Below are positions 35,504 through 46,500 of a stretch of DNA of 60,890 bases, in pieces (positions within the stretch are counted from its first letter, which is position 1; the number at the start of each line of letters is the position of its first letter). Source of the stretch: an uncultured Verrucomicrobia subdivision 3 bacterium (GTDB taxonomy: Bacteria > Verrucomicrobiota > Verrucomicrobiia > Limisphaerales > UBA8199); NCBI GenBank assembly GCA_903913865.1, contig CAIWMU010000051.1:1-60890 (forward strand), given 5' to 3'. Under the pieces are notes generated by a model. It had not been told where the DNA came from. It made no database searches and saw nothing but the letters and a program-made list of their open reading frames with translations. Position numbers and translations under genes: made by a program.

Positions 35504-38434
35504 ATGCTTAATAGACAGAAATCTCAACTCAAGGCTTTGCTCCTTTGCGCGGGACTGATCTGCGCATCCGGCGTGAAGGCCGACACAATTCAAGTCACCA
35601 GCAATCTCACGGGCAGTGTGACGTGGTACAGCACAAACGAATACGTGCTGAATGGGTTCATCTATGTCCTGACCAACATCACCCTGACACTCGAACCTGG
35701 CACGGTTGTTCGCGGCAAGGCCGGCACCGGCCTCAACTCGGCCTCGCTCTTCATCACCCAGGGGGCCAAAATCTTCGCCAACGGCACTCGGGCCAAGCCC
35801 ATCATCTTCACCTCGGAAACCGATGACCTGACCGACCCGAATGACCTTCCGCTGTGGCAGCGTGGCCTGTGGGGCGGCGTGGTCATCTTTGGCAAGAGCG
35901 TGCTGAACACCGCCAGTGATGTTTCCGGCAACGCTGCGGCGCCGAAGTATGACGTCTTCGAAGGCCTGCCCGACTCGCAGGTGAACGGCCAGTTCATCAA
36001 CCGTTTCGGCGGCAACGACGACGAGGACAACTCCGGCATCTTCCGTTACGTCTCAATCCGTTACTCCTCGACGGTTATCCTGCCGAACAAGGAAATCAAC
36101 GGTCTGTCGCTCTGCGCCGTCGGCCGTGGCACCAAGATTGAGAACGTAGAGTTCTATGGGGCAGCGGATGATTCCTGTGAGTTCTTCGGCGGCACCGTGA
36201 ACACGAAGTACATGGCAAGCTTCTTCAGCGATGACGACAACTTCGACATTGACCAGGGCTATCGCGGGAAAAACCAGTTCTGGTTCGTTCTACAGGCACC
36301 GGACAAGAAGGACAACGGCGGCGAGTGGAACGGCGAGCCCAACGGTTTGGGCGTGAGCAACGCGCCGATCGCCAACTTCGAAATCTACAATGCCACCTAC
36401 ATTGGCGCGGGCAGCAACGGCGCCCCCACCCGGGCCCTCATATCCCGTGTTTATGCGGCCCCCAGGGTCTTCAACAGCATCTTCACCGATTTCGGCGGGG
36501 ACATCCTGAACATTGACGACCCCACTTCCGGCAGATTCTTCACCAATGGCGTGGCGAAGATTCAGAACAACATCTGGTCGAGCCTCGGAACATCCTCGGG
36601 CACAGGTCGCTGGGTCCTTACCAATACGGCCAACAACAACCTGATCGCCAATCCGATGTTGCGGAGCATCAGTCGAACCAATGTGCCGGCCTTCCAGCTG
36701 GACCCGCGCCTCATGGCCAACAGCCCGGCGCTGACCAACAGCCCCGTCACCGCCCCCAATGACGGCTTTTATACGCCCGTCACCTACTCCGGTGCTTTTG
36801 ATACGAGTGATCTCTGGCTTGCGGATTGGACCTTTGCTTCACAAGTGGGCCTCATTCAACACCGCCCCACGCTGTCGGATACCGCAAATATTGTCCAGAT
36901 CACATCCAACCTGACCGGCACCAATAACTGGTTCCGCACCAATACATATGTCTTAAACGGCTTTATCTATGTGTTGAAAAACAGTGTTCTAAACATCGAA
37001 CCGGGCACCACGATTCGCGGCAAGGCCGGCACCGGCCTTAGTTCCAGTGCGCTGTTCATCACACAGGGAGCCAAAATCTTCGCCAACGGCACCGAGCACA
37101 GCCCCATCATCTTTTGTTCGGAAAGTGACGACCTGGACGATCCCTACGATCTTCCCTTGTGGCAGCGCGGTCTGTGGGGCGGCGTGGTCTTCTTTGGCAA
37201 GAGCGTGTTGAACACAGCCAGTGACGTTGCTGGCAACGCCGCATCCCCCAAGTATGACATCTTTGAAGGCCTGCCGGACAACCAGGTGAACGGTCAGTTC
37301 ATTAACCGTTTCGGCGGCAACGACGACGACGACAGCTCTGGCGTCTTCCGTTTCGTCTCGATCCGCAACTCCTCCACGGTGATTTTGCCCAACAAGGAAG
37401 TCAACGGTCTTTCCCTCTGCGCCGTCGGCCGCGGCACGACAGTCGAGAACGTGGAAATCTTCGGCGCAGCCGATGATTCCTGTGAGTTCTTCGGTGGCAC
37501 CGTGAACACGAAATACATGGCAAGCTTCTTCAGCGACGACGACAACTTCGACATTGACCAGGGCTATCGCGGCAAGAACCAGTTCTGGTTCGTCCTGCAG
37601 GCTCCGGACAAGAAGGACAACGGCGGCGAGTGGAACGGTGAGCCCAACGGTTTGGGCGTAAGCAACGCGCCGATCGCCAACTTCGAAATCTACAATGCCA
37701 CCTACATTGGCGCGGGCAGCAACGGCACCCCCACCCGGGCCCTCATATCCCGTGTTTATGCGGCCCCCAAGGTCTTCAACAGCATCTTCACCGATTTCGG
37801 CGGGGACATCCTGAACATTGACGACCCCACTTCCGGCAGATTCTTCACCAATGGCGTTGCAAAGATTCAGAACAACATCTGGTCCAGCCTCGGGACATCG
37901 TCGGGCACCGGTCGTTGGGTTCTGACCAATTCGGCGAACAACAACCTGCTCGCCAATCCGATGTTGCGGGGTATCAGTCGCACCAATGTGCCGGCCTTCC
38001 AGTTGGACCCACGCCTCATGGCCAACAGCCCGGCGCTGACTAACAGCCCCATCACCGCCCCCAATGACGGTTTCTACACGCCGGTTACTTACTCGGGCGC
38101 CTTCAAGGACGTCAACTGGGCCTCAGATTGGGGATTCGCGGCCGAGTCCGGCCTCATCACCGGAGCCGCTGCGGGCACGCCCTTGCCTCTGGCAAAAGTG
38201 ATCGTGACTCCTCTGCCAAATCCAGCGACCCTCAGCGTCGTCAAAAACGGTGCGAGCGTGGACGTCACTTTTGCCACCCAAATCGGCTATAGCTACCAGT
38301 TGCAGTCCCGCGCAGAGCTTGGCGCCGGCTCCTGGGTCGATGTGGGTTCACCCGCAGCGGGTACAGGCGCTACGAAGAGCCTCAGCGCTCCCATCGCCGT
38401 GGGCGCTAAGTTCTTCCGAGTGCGGGCATACTAA
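35504..38434 (+). CDS. Secreted beta-helix-type protein with two 435-residue tandem copies
   Basis: A 976-aa secreted protein. A signal peptide (LKALLLCAGLICASGVKA) is followed by two copies of a roughly 404-residue module (IQVTSNLTG to YSGAF), repeated with a period of 1305 bp, and a small C-terminal domain from about 890 (LSVVKNGASVDVTFATQIGYSYQLQ) of the type seen at the ends of many verrucomicrobial secreted proteins. Each module starts YVLNGFIYVL...LEPGTVVRGKAGTG and holds LFITQGAKIFANGT, patterns of a right-handed beta-helix. Large parts of the two modules are nearly identical at DNA level. Similar proteins occur near TonB-dependent receptors in Bacteroidota (recollection, not checked). 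The start ATG 35504 is the first in frame. Function unknown; it may capture or process the receptor's substrate. Confidence 0.75.
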   Translation: MLNRQKSQLKALLLCAGLICASGVKADTIQVTSNLTGSVTWYSTNEYVLNGFIYVLTNITLTLEPGTVVRGKAGTGLNSASLFITQGAKIFANGTRAKPIIFTSETDDLTDPNDLPLWQRGLWGGVVIFGKSVLNTASDVSGNAAAPKYDVFEGLPDSQVNGQFINRFGGNDDEDNSGIFRYVSIRYSSTVILPNKEINGLSLCAVGRGTKIENVEFYGAADDSCEFFGGTVNTKYMASFFSDDDNFDIDQGYRGKNQFWFVLQAPDKKDNGGEWNGEPNGLGVSNAPIANFEIYNATYIGAGSNGAPTRALISRVYAAPRVFNSIFTDFGGDILNIDDPTSGRFFTNGVAKIQNNIWSSLGTSSGTGRWVLTNTANNNLIANPMLRSISRTNVPAFQLDPRLMANSPALTNSPVTAPNDGFYTPVTYSGAFDTSDLWLADWTFASQVGLIQHRPTLSDTANIVQITSNLTGTNNWFRTNTYVLNGFIYVLKNSVLNIEPGTTIRGKAGTGLSSSALFITQGAKIFANGTEHSPIIFCSESDDLDDPYDLPLWQRGLWGGVVFFGKSVLNTASDVAGNAASPKYDIFEGLPDNQVNGQFINRFGGNDDDDSSGVFRFVSIRNSSTVILPNKEVNGLSLCAVGRGTTVENVEIFGAADDSCEFFGGTVNTKYMASFFSDDDNFDIDQGYRGKNQFWFVLQAPDKKDNGGEWNGEPNGLGVSNAPIANFEIYNATYIGAGSNGTPTRALISRVYAAPKVFNSIFTDFGGDILNIDDPTSGRFFTNGVAKIQNNIWSSLGTSSGTGRWVLTNSANNNLLANPMLRGISRTNVPAFQLDPRLMANSPALTNSPITAPNDGFYTPVTYSGAFKDVNWASDWGFAAESGLITGAAAGTPLPLAKVIVTPLPNPATLSVVKNGASVDVTFATQIGYSYQLQSRAELGAGSWVDVGSPAAGTGATKSLSAPIAVGAKFFRVRAY
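35588..36799 (+). repeat. Tandem module copy 1 inside the beta-helix protein gene
   Basis: 1212-bp module, from the codon of IQVTSNLTG to the end of YSGAF. Each base aligns with copy 2 at +1305. Identity is highest near 36200-36560. Confidence 0.9.
36893..38104 (+). repeat. Tandem module copy 2 inside the beta-helix protein gene
   Basis: Second 1212-bp module at exactly +1305 from copy 1, without gaps across the module. The linker of 31 codons between the copies is not repeated after copy 2. Confidence 0.9.
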
Positions 38435-38452
38435 TCCTTACCGATGATTCTG

Positions 38453-38482
38453 GCGGGGAACCGGCGACGGTTCCCCGCTTTC
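38453..38482 (+). terminator. Terminator-like hairpin after the beta-helix protein gene
   Basis: Perfect 10-bp stem GCGGGGAACC / GGTTCCCCGC (38453-38462 with 38469-38478), 6-base loop, followed by only three Ts. It lies 19 bp beyond the stop codon. Confidence 0.75.
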
Positions 38483-38517
38483 CGTTGAAAGGGTTTCACT
38501 CAGGCGTCCGATTTCCC

Positions 38518-38604
38518 GGTTGAAGTTCAACCTTCGTGGTTAGGCTGGGCCGACCTTTCCGTTGTCTACGAAGGATGAAGCTTTGATCAGCTTCATCCTT
38601 TTTT
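38518..38604 (+). ncRNA. Possible small structured RNA or second terminator region
   Basis: Hairpin GGTTGAA/TTCAACC (38518-38532) followed by a perfect 12-bp stem AAGGATGAAGCT / AGCTTCATCCTT (38571-38582 with 38589-38600) and a run of six Ts, ending at 38604. The second hairpin is a strong intrinsic terminator in the plus direction, although the gene's own terminator-like hairpin is 100 bp earlier. Either it is a backup terminator or it ends a separate short transcript. Confidence 0.35.
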
Positions 38605-38940
38605 GTAATCCGACATAACCGGAGACACTTGTGTCGTAACACATGCGGCTGGGATTGCCCCCAATTGACGTCCAGAAAATCAAGAAAGACACTGCATGGC
38701 GCACACTTCCCGACCTCCCCCCGCTCTTCCGCCGATCCGCCCGGAATGACTGCACTGAACATCGCCGCGGGGCTGCGGAGATGCATGAACGGCGACCGGC
38801 TGGGAGTGGGAGATCGTGTGCCCGACCACCAACCAATCGCAACCTGACGCCCGGTGAACGTGCGCCGGTCGTCGCTGGGGATGATTGAACTGGATCCCGA
38901 CTCCTCCTGCCCATCGGGCTCTTTGGGGTGCAACCCGACA
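38605..38940. other. Non-coding stretch, nothing identified
   Basis: About 335 bases without a frame of coding character. Minus-strand frames at 38496-38933 and 38540-39007 show no recognisable protein features. Confidence 0.5.
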
Positions 38941-39309
38941 TCATTGATTCGCCCCGCAGCAGGGGAATTTGCAATCCCTGGGATCCGTGGGGTGCTGTTC
39001 GCAGCAAGTCATATTTCCCTCCCCTCGGATCCCGTGTATCAATTTCGGCTCAGCCCCGGAATCCACCTTTTCACGCAACCTTTGCATGTAGACCGGAATG
39101 ATGTTTGAAAAAGGGCTGAGTTCGCCTCTCCAGACACCCTGGGAAATGGCTTCGCGCAAACAAACTTTGCTCGCCGACCTCATTAGAAACTCGAGCAGGT
39201 GGAACTGAACGTTCGACAATTGAATGTCCCGACCCTGGCGTCGTGCGCGGCGCGTGATCGTGTTCAGGATCAGATCACCGACACGTAGTTCCAATCGCGT
39301 GCGCGCCAT
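38941..39309 (-). pseudogene. Orphan OmpR/PhoB-type DNA-binding domain (truncated response regulator?)
   Basis: A 122-aa frame whose first 95 residues form an OmpR/PhoB winged-helix DNA-binding domain: LELRVGDLILN, IQLSNVQFHLLEFLMRSA, EAISQGVW, PFSNIIPVYMQRLREKVD and LIHGIRGEGNM match the family in order. There is no receiver domain, and upstream of the ATG at 39309 the sequence is a palindromic repeat region. The end (CCEQHPTDPRDCKFPCCG) is not family-like and suggests a frameshift or run-on past the normal GY-L end. It is most simply the remains of a full-length response regulator cut by rearrangement, but a free-standing regulator cannot be excluded. Confidence 0.6.
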
Positions 39310-39357
39310 TCCAGCCTGGGGTACCACCCCCTGGAAATGGGGTGTTTGAAACGATTC

Positions 39358-39424
39358 AAGGGCTGAAGGCCCGGCAGTTTCCGGTTCAATCCCTATATTG
39401 GATTAGACCGGGCCTTCAGCCCTT
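39358..39424. repeat. Long REP-like palindrome
   Basis: Perfect 17-bp inverted repeat, AAGGGCTGAAGGCCCGG at 39358-39374 and its complement at 39408-39424, around a 33-base centre that itself contains AATCC/GGATT. A smaller dyad, CACCCC/GGGGTG, lies just to the left (around 39325-39344). This is the form of repetitive extragenic palindromes mobilised by REP-associated transposases. No other copy is in the window. Confidence 0.7.
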
Positions 39425-39638
39425 CGGTTCGATTATTATGGCCGATACCCAGGCCGTTAGCACGGTGGGAACGTGGGGCACGCAAATTACCCAACCACTT
39501 CTTCTCTGCGCCTCGGCCTCTCCGCGCGAGATTTTTCCCAGCCCTCCCCCGTTATGCCATGTCGCTTGCGACTCGCCAGCCCAATCAGGTTACCCCCCCA
39601 TCGCGAAGAGGATAGGGACACCCCAGTCATTGATCAGC
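39425..39638. other. Intergenic region, nothing identified
   Basis: About 210 bases between the palindrome and the stop codon of the last gene of the minus-strand cassette. No coding frame and no clear terminator with a T-run. Confidence 0.4.
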
Positions 39639-40517
39639 TTAGCGAACCAGCCGCACGCCGTTGGCCGGGCTCTGGACCGACAGGCGGAACACTGAATTCG
39701 TCGTGCAGGAGGGTGCGAAGGCGGAGATGTAATCCCCTATTCCAATCTGAAAACTGTTCGTGGAATCCCCATTCGGGCTGGACGCAAACGGCAGAGGTGC
39801 CCACTGGACAGCCCCCGCTCCAATCGATCCCACCTCCACCCGGTAGGTCTTGCCCGGCACGCTGAACCAGTAGAGTTGAGGAATGTTTGAGGAGACAAGC
39901 CCGCTTTGGCCTGCCAACGCCTGAGTGATATCCAGCCTCAGGTAATCAAAGGGATTCGCCGGATCCGTTCCAGCCAGATACTCCGCCAGATTGCTGACGC
40001 CATCCCCATCCGAATCCATGCTGGCCGTGATCGTGCGGGGATCGAAGGGTCCCGGCACATCCAGGCAGAGCCAAATCCAGCGGCGCAGGGCATCGGGAAT
40101 CCCATCCCCCTGGCTGTCGGTGGACGCCGAAGCGTTGAGATTGATCACCGCACCGGCTGGAAAGTCCACCGTCATGGTCTTCTCAGCCAGCAACGTCCCA
40201 TCGCCAGCGATCACCCGGGCAGTAACTGTGTCGCCCATGGCGATCGAGGCCGGCGAGTAATCGACCACCCCGGTGTCGTATGGCACACGAACGATGTAGT
40301 TGTAGTCCCTGCCCCTGGCCAGGGTGAGGTCCTTGCTGAATACAACCGCGCCGCTCGACTTGAACACCAGCTTCACCGCCCCTTCACAGGGCCAGCCGAA
40401 TTCATCCGTGATCATCCCATAAAAGGTGATCAACGGCGCCGGAGCCGCCCAGGTTGCGACCACCACAGACAGGGTAAGAAAACCCACCATCAGCCTGACA
40501 ATCTTTCGAGCTATCAT
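39639..40517 (-). CDS. Small secreted protein with thrombospondin type 3/calcium-binding repeats
   Basis: A 292-aa exported protein. The ATG at 40517 gives a signal peptide (IVRLMVGFLTLSVVVATWAA); the longer frame overlapping the giant gene is rejected. A beta-sandwich region (about 25-125: ITFYGMITDEFGWPCEGAVKLVF) is followed by calcium-loop motifs DSQGDGIPDAL and SMDSDGDGVSNLAEYLAGTDP, typical of TSP3/dockerin-like repeats. The C-terminal domain (WFSVPGKTYRVEV to the end) is of the type that closes many verrucomicrobial secreted proteins. It starts only 7 bp after the stop of the 2833-aa gene, so it is the last gene of the cassette. Role unknown; it may be a structural partner of the giant. 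Confidence 0.75.
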   Translation of the reverse strand: MIARKIVRLMVGFLTLSVVVATWAAPAPLITFYGMITDEFGWPCEGAVKLVFKSSGAVVFSKDLTLARGRDYNYIVRVPYDTGVVDYSPASIAMGDTVTARVIAGDGTLLAEKTMTVDFPAGAVINLNASASTDSQGDGIPDALRRWIWLCLDVPGPFDPRTITASMDSDGDGVSNLAEYLAGTDPANPFDYLRLDITQALAGQSGLVSSNIPQLYWFSVPGKTYRVEVGSIGAGAVQWAPLPFASSPNGDSTNSFQIGIGDYISAFAPSCTTNSVFRLSVQSPANGVRLVR

Positions 40518-40524
40518 AAATATC

Positions 40525-43500
40525 CTAATTTCCTGAGTAAGAGTAGGTTTGGAGATGAATCTTGATGTCCTGCACGTTTTGAATGAAGGTGTCAAGCGAA
40601 GTGGACGTGCTGGAGGAGAGACTCGATGCCGGGATGATCAGGCACCAGGATGTGTTCCACAGTGATCGCCCCACCAGCCGGGAGTCATAAGACACGGCGG
40701 GCCGGGAGGCCAGATCCGCAGAGTCATAGGCCAGCATTTCGGGGAATTTCCGCAGCAAATGCACGTTGTCTGTGCCGAGATCCTGAAGCGACAGGCTCAC
40801 ATTCCCGGCCGCCGATGGATACGGTATCGGCCAGACCTGGTCCACCACGTGCCAGTCCCTGACGGTTGCGCCGCCGTCCATGGGCGTGCGCTGGCGGTCG
40901 GTGCCGACCGGGAAGAGATAGGCGCGTGGCGTGGTGGTGAGCAGGTTGCTGGTGCCACCGTTGTAATTGAAGAAGCTGATCGCGGAACCACGGATCTTGG
41001 TGGTGAAGTGGGTGGGATCGTAGTAGGTGTCGCCCGAACTTAGCGGGAGCCCGAAGAGGTTCTTGCCCTGATTGATCTCCGTGGAGAAGCGAATCACAAT
41101 CGCCGGCTCGTTCGTCTGCATCGGACTGTAGGTCTGGCAGAAGTTCTTGAACTCCGCCACCTGCCGGATGTCCGCCACCTTGCAGGTGTAGAGCTTGTTT
41201 TGCCACGTCGTGTCATAGTCATGCTGCATCGCCGTTCCTGGGGCGTTTCCGATCCGGAACGCCTCCCAGCGCAGGGACAGGGCGTGGGATTCCAACGTGG
41301 GATTATTGATGCTGAAGCGCCCTTTGAGCGTCGTCCAGTTGGCACGCATCTGGGCCAGGACATTCGCAAGGGTATTGGCTCCCTCCGGGGCCAGCTGCGG
41401 CTGCCCGTCCACCATGTCGCCAATCTGTTCCGCCCGGATGATCGATCCAAGAAAGTCACCGCTCCTGCCGGTGACAACGGTCGGATCAAGCAGGCCCGTC
41501 TCGAAGTCGTAAACCTTCGCCGCCGCCATGGCATACCGTGCTGCCATGTCGTAGGCGGCCCCATAGTTCTGTAGCGCCTCGTTGCGGAAGGACCGGAAGA
41601 TCGACTCGCCATACCGCGCCTGCTGCACACGCGAGGCGTTCTCGGCCCGGAAGGTTGTCAGGTCCGACTGCAGCCGGTTGCCTTTCGCGATCAGGCTCAC
41701 ATAGGTCTGCCAGGCATGTCTGCAGTCCACCGCAGCGGCATACACCGAGTCTCTGTCCGCATTGACTTTACTCAGCAGAATGCTGCTGGTCATCGCCACC
41801 TGCGATTGATACTCGGCGTCTGCAAGAGCCGTCGCATTGTCGTCGAGCAGGGATGTCATTTGGCTGATCGCCATCGAGGCGGCAAAGCTGCCGAACGATG
41901 CCGCATTCTTGGCGGCACCGATGGTCTCCTCCCCAATCAGATCCGCCACCGCCATGCCGATGCGCGCCGGGAAGGACATATCTCCTCCGTTCGCCAACCC
42001 CACGATGAACGAGGCGGGTATCGGATCCTTGGAGGCCGCATAAGCGGCCTTCATCTCCGCCTCGAAGATGTCCAGACTTTTCAGGGTGGAATCCAGCGCG
42101 TTTTGAATCATCTGCTCGGTCAGGATCGCCCGTCCAAGACTGTCGCCAATGGCCCCATAATGGTCCGAATACGCAGAGTGGTCCTGCAGGCGCTGCAGCT
42201 GTGAGGCCAGTTCGTTCCCGTGGTTCTGCTGGTTGGCCACCGCCGCGCGCAGGCTGGTCCAGGCATGAATGTAGGCGCTCACGGCATCCTGAATTTTGCC
42301 GTAGATGGCCCGGCTTCCGTTCCAGTTTGACGGGATCACCGGGATTCCCTCTCTGTTCACGGAATAGGTTACTTTGGTGCCCACCGCGGCCAGGATGTCC
42401 TGTTTGTCGCCGGTCAACGAATACTGCAACGCCACACTCAGGTTGGTGACCGCCCCGGCCGTTGCGGGGTCGAAGATACCCGGATCAATGTAGTTGTAGT
42501 GGTAGAGGTCCGGACCGCTGTAGCCGGTGATGAATGCCCCTGTCGGACCAATATCGTCCGCATAAGGTGTTCCATAAAGGTCCGTGAGTTGATTATTGAG
42601 CTCGGTCTCCCGCTGGATGACCTGTCGGCGGAACGACTCCAGCGAAGTGTTCTGCCGGCGCAGATCCAGGGCGGCCTGGCAGGACTGCTGCAAGGCATTG
42701 TAGGCCGAGGACAGCGCGGACACGGCCCGGCCATAAATCTGCTCGAAATGGCTGATCCCGTTGTCCAGCAAAGCCGGGTCCAGATCGAACGGCACGACAT
42801 TGGCCGAGACCTGCATCGGGCTGTCCCCCCGGTCGATGGCGTCCGCTAGATCCTGTAATGCAGACACGTTGTCAGCCACCTGGCTCAGGCCCGGCACGGT
42901 GGCCCGCGAAATGGTCTCGGCAGTGTCAAAGTCCGTCGCCGCCGGCAGCAGGGAGTTCAACACGGCCCAATTGATGTAGGACAATTGAGAACTGCGGTTG
43001 CACCACTCCGATGCCGACCATGCGCGGTTGGTATTGGAGTCCTGAAACAGGGGCACCTGGCTGGATGGGTTGAAGCTGAAATCCTTTTTGAAGGTCTCAT
43101 GGGCCACCATCAGGGCGACTCTGCCCAACTGCGCCGCCGTGCTGGCCATCCGCTTTTCGTCCTCGTAGTAGAAAGTCACGTTGACTCCCTCCACAGGAAC
43201 GACCTGCGTGCGCGGTCTCCATGTGAAATTCGTGTTGGCCAGGAGCCGATAGTATTCCGAAAGTGCCGTCAGGTAATGGCCGTAGGCGTCGCCGTGGCCC
43301 TGGGGGTAAAGCTTCGCCGCGTCCGCCGCCGTGATCGAGCCTGTCGGGTCCCCCGCCACGGAAGGTGTCCCATAGTTCACGGCATAAGCCGGTTCGCCGG
43401 TGTTGATCCCGCCGGTGAAATTCCAATACAGACGGTTGTACACCGGGTAGGTGGAAACCGGTGTGGAGGAGGTGTTGTCCCTTCCCCTCAGGAGGGCGAG

Positions 43501-46500
43501 CGTTTCCTCATTCAGGTTGGGCACCTCGCCCTCAAAAGGGAAGAGGCTTGAGGCGCGCGAGCCGTGGAGGATGTCGTTCAGGTCCCGGTTCCCCCACGCC
43601 ACCGTCGGATCCTGGGCGTCGCTAAACGCCTCGTCCCCGAGGATGTTGTAGAGGTCATTCAGCTTGCTGGCGGACTCGAGAAGCGACGCGTTGACGTTGT
43701 CATCGGAGTAACCGGCGTCGATGCTGATGTTGCGCGCCTGGCCCAGGAGGGTCTCATAGATCTCAATCAAACCATATTGATCGGCGTTCTCGGTGTTGAG
43801 CGGAACATCCCCCACATAACGCTTTCCAGCCCCCGTCAACAGGCTGGTGCTGAGATCGGGTTGGCTGGCCGCCAGATTATTCACCCGCTGGGTGTAGGGA
43901 TTGATTCCGTTCATCGCACGCGTCAGCCAGCTCTGGACCAGAACCGGGTCAGTCCAGGAACTCCAGTTGGTGTTGGGGCTGCCTGCGGCCATAGACCGCC
44001 ACCGTACCGTGAAATAAAGGTCCTGCAGTGTCAGCAGACCGGGACCGCCAAAGACCACGTTGTTCAGGCCTGCCGTCGCCGGGGCGTGGGAAATCCAGCC
44101 ATCATCGGAACTTGGGTTGCTGTTGGGCACACGTCCATCCACAGGGAATGTGTAGCGCCAATCAAAGGTAAACTGGCTGGGATCGCCTCCAAAGTCCCCG
44201 GAATGCCGCATCACCATGTACTGGTCAAACGCATTGTCGGAGTAAATCGAGTTGATCACCCCGGTGTAAAGCCGGTTCGTGTCCACGAACATGGGATACA
44301 CGGCCACCGGCACCCCGCGCAGGTTGAGGTTGGTGCGGGTGTTGACTCCCAGGGTCACATACCCCCCGGTCTGGCTGGTTGGTGTCAGCACCAGCTCGGT
44401 GAACGGTGTCTCGGCGCTGCCCACCAGGTTGGCCGTCCGGCGCAGGTTCCCAACTGCTGTTTGCCACTGGCTGTCGGTGCTCAGGCCCAGCAATGTCTGG
44501 CAGTCGCTCGGGCTCAACCAGGCCGGCTCCACATAGGGAAAGCCGGTGACCGGGCGCACAATCTTGCCGGTCAGGTTCAGCTTCAAAGCGACCGGATCCC
44601 AATAGACCCGGTTGCGCAGATGAGCCGGAAGGGTTGTGAAATAGGTCAGTCCGTAGTTCACCTCCGTGGCGGGCAATCCCACCAGCCGGGACAGCGAGGT
44701 TGCGCTGGTTGTGGAGGGATCCTCAAGAACCACAGTCGTCCTGTTGTTGTTGAGTTTGGCCGCATCATACAGCACATCCACTGAGAGCTGCCCCGCCACG
44801 GCCGGAAGGTAACCATTCCCGTCGGCGGAGGGCACGGCGTCCGACAAGGTCTGCCCAAGGGCCAGCACCGGGGTTGGCGTCGGCCACTGGGTCGAATAAC
44901 GAATAGGCTTGCCGCTCGTCGAGTCGCCAAAAGGCACCGAACCACCTGCGGCGATCGTCGTGGGCCAGTAGAACGAAGGCTGCATGGGATACCACCACGC
45001 CACGTTCGCACCATCGTAATTGGTGCCTGTTGTCACCGCCGATATCGCCCAGAAGGCAAACTGACGATCCTGGTAGAGACGGTGATTCGGGTCGGTGCCG
45101 CTCACGACATGTGAGTTGGTGCTGGCTGGCAGATCCGGCAGGGGCATCGGCGCCTGCAATAACTGGCCCACATTCAGCGTCGAATCAAAGCTGGGATACT
45201 GGCTGTTCGTGGGCACAATCCAGATCGGTTGCAGAAAGGTCTGGTATCCCTGGTCAGAGTCCTGATACTGGAGCAGCACATAGTTGTGCGACGTGTTATC
45301 GCCGTTCAAATCCCACCTCAGCGCATAGACCGAGGAACCGATAATCATCGCGTGCTCTTCATTCGGGTTGAATCCGGTCCGCGTCGGATCGTTGCCGTAG
45401 TAAACAACGGGGGATGTCCAGGAGGAGGGAATCTCGTATCCCCGGCTTGTGTTCTGACCGGCCACGACCAGGGTGGGCGCCACCAGCGGGTCCATGAGCA
45501 CATAATTATTCACCTGCCCCGGGAACTGGAGGGGCGTGTCGAGGTAGGGTGCCGTGTAGGTGCTCGGCCACCACACCTGCAGCACGCGGTTGGTGGGAAG
45601 ATCATTCACCGGCAGGATCCGGCCTTCAGCCTGATAAACGGCCGCGTGGTAAGCAGTGCCGCTCCGAACGATGCCACCCGTAACCTCCGGCATATCGGCA
45701 AAGGACAGCTGCGCCCCAAGTGCTGGGCTCCCATAGTAGGTTGCCGTCCAACCCCGCGCCTGATCGGCCAGGGCAAAGGCATTACCGTTGGTCGGCCCCG
45801 GCAGCGTGTATGTGACCGCCAGCCCGCCGTTGGCGGTGTCTCCCACCAACCGGAAGGCGGACGAGAAGTTGGTGTAGTCTCCGGGGGCGGCGAAGAACTC
45901 CACCGCCGAATCACTAAGCCCTTGAAAATAGGTCAGTCGCACCGGATAACTGCCGGCCGTGAGGGAGAAGGTCGCCAAGGTATCCGCACCGCCTCGCATA
46001 CCGGCATACAAAAACTGGTTGGTGCCGATGGTAACGCGGAAACCGTCATCGCTGTTCACCCCGAACGTGTAATGACCATTGGTCAGGATCGAAATAACGC
46101 CATTCGCTTCAACAGCCAGCCAACCATAACCAACGCCAACCGCCAACCCAGGGAACGCGGCATCGCCACCAAAATGCTGTGATTGACCATTGTCCAGAAA
46201 GTTGATCACTGGCGCAACAGCCCCGAATGTGGGCCCATCCTTCGACGGGTCCGCCAAAACGGTCTCCGCAGTGGATATATCGCTGAATTGTATTTTCGAC
46301 TCGACGTTTCTGACTCCAAAGCCCGGCACACTGGGAGGCGCCACAGTGGGCGAGGGGGAATCGAAGGTATACAATTGCTGCAGGGTCGAATCGGTCAGGT
46401 CGCCGGGGCTTAGGATGTCCCCTGCAATTTCGCTGGCGCTGCGGGCCGCGCTGTAAATACGCAGGTCCGAAATCACACCCGCATAGGGTCCTTCCGCAAG

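Noticed and set aside
35588-38104. CRISPR or short tandem array in the repeated gene
   Set aside because: The repeat unit is a whole 1305-bp protein-coding module with only two copies.
39320-39345. CACCCC/GGGGTG hairpin as a terminator
   Set aside because: Followed by only three Ts and no gene ends just before it on the plus strand; treated as part of the palindromic region.
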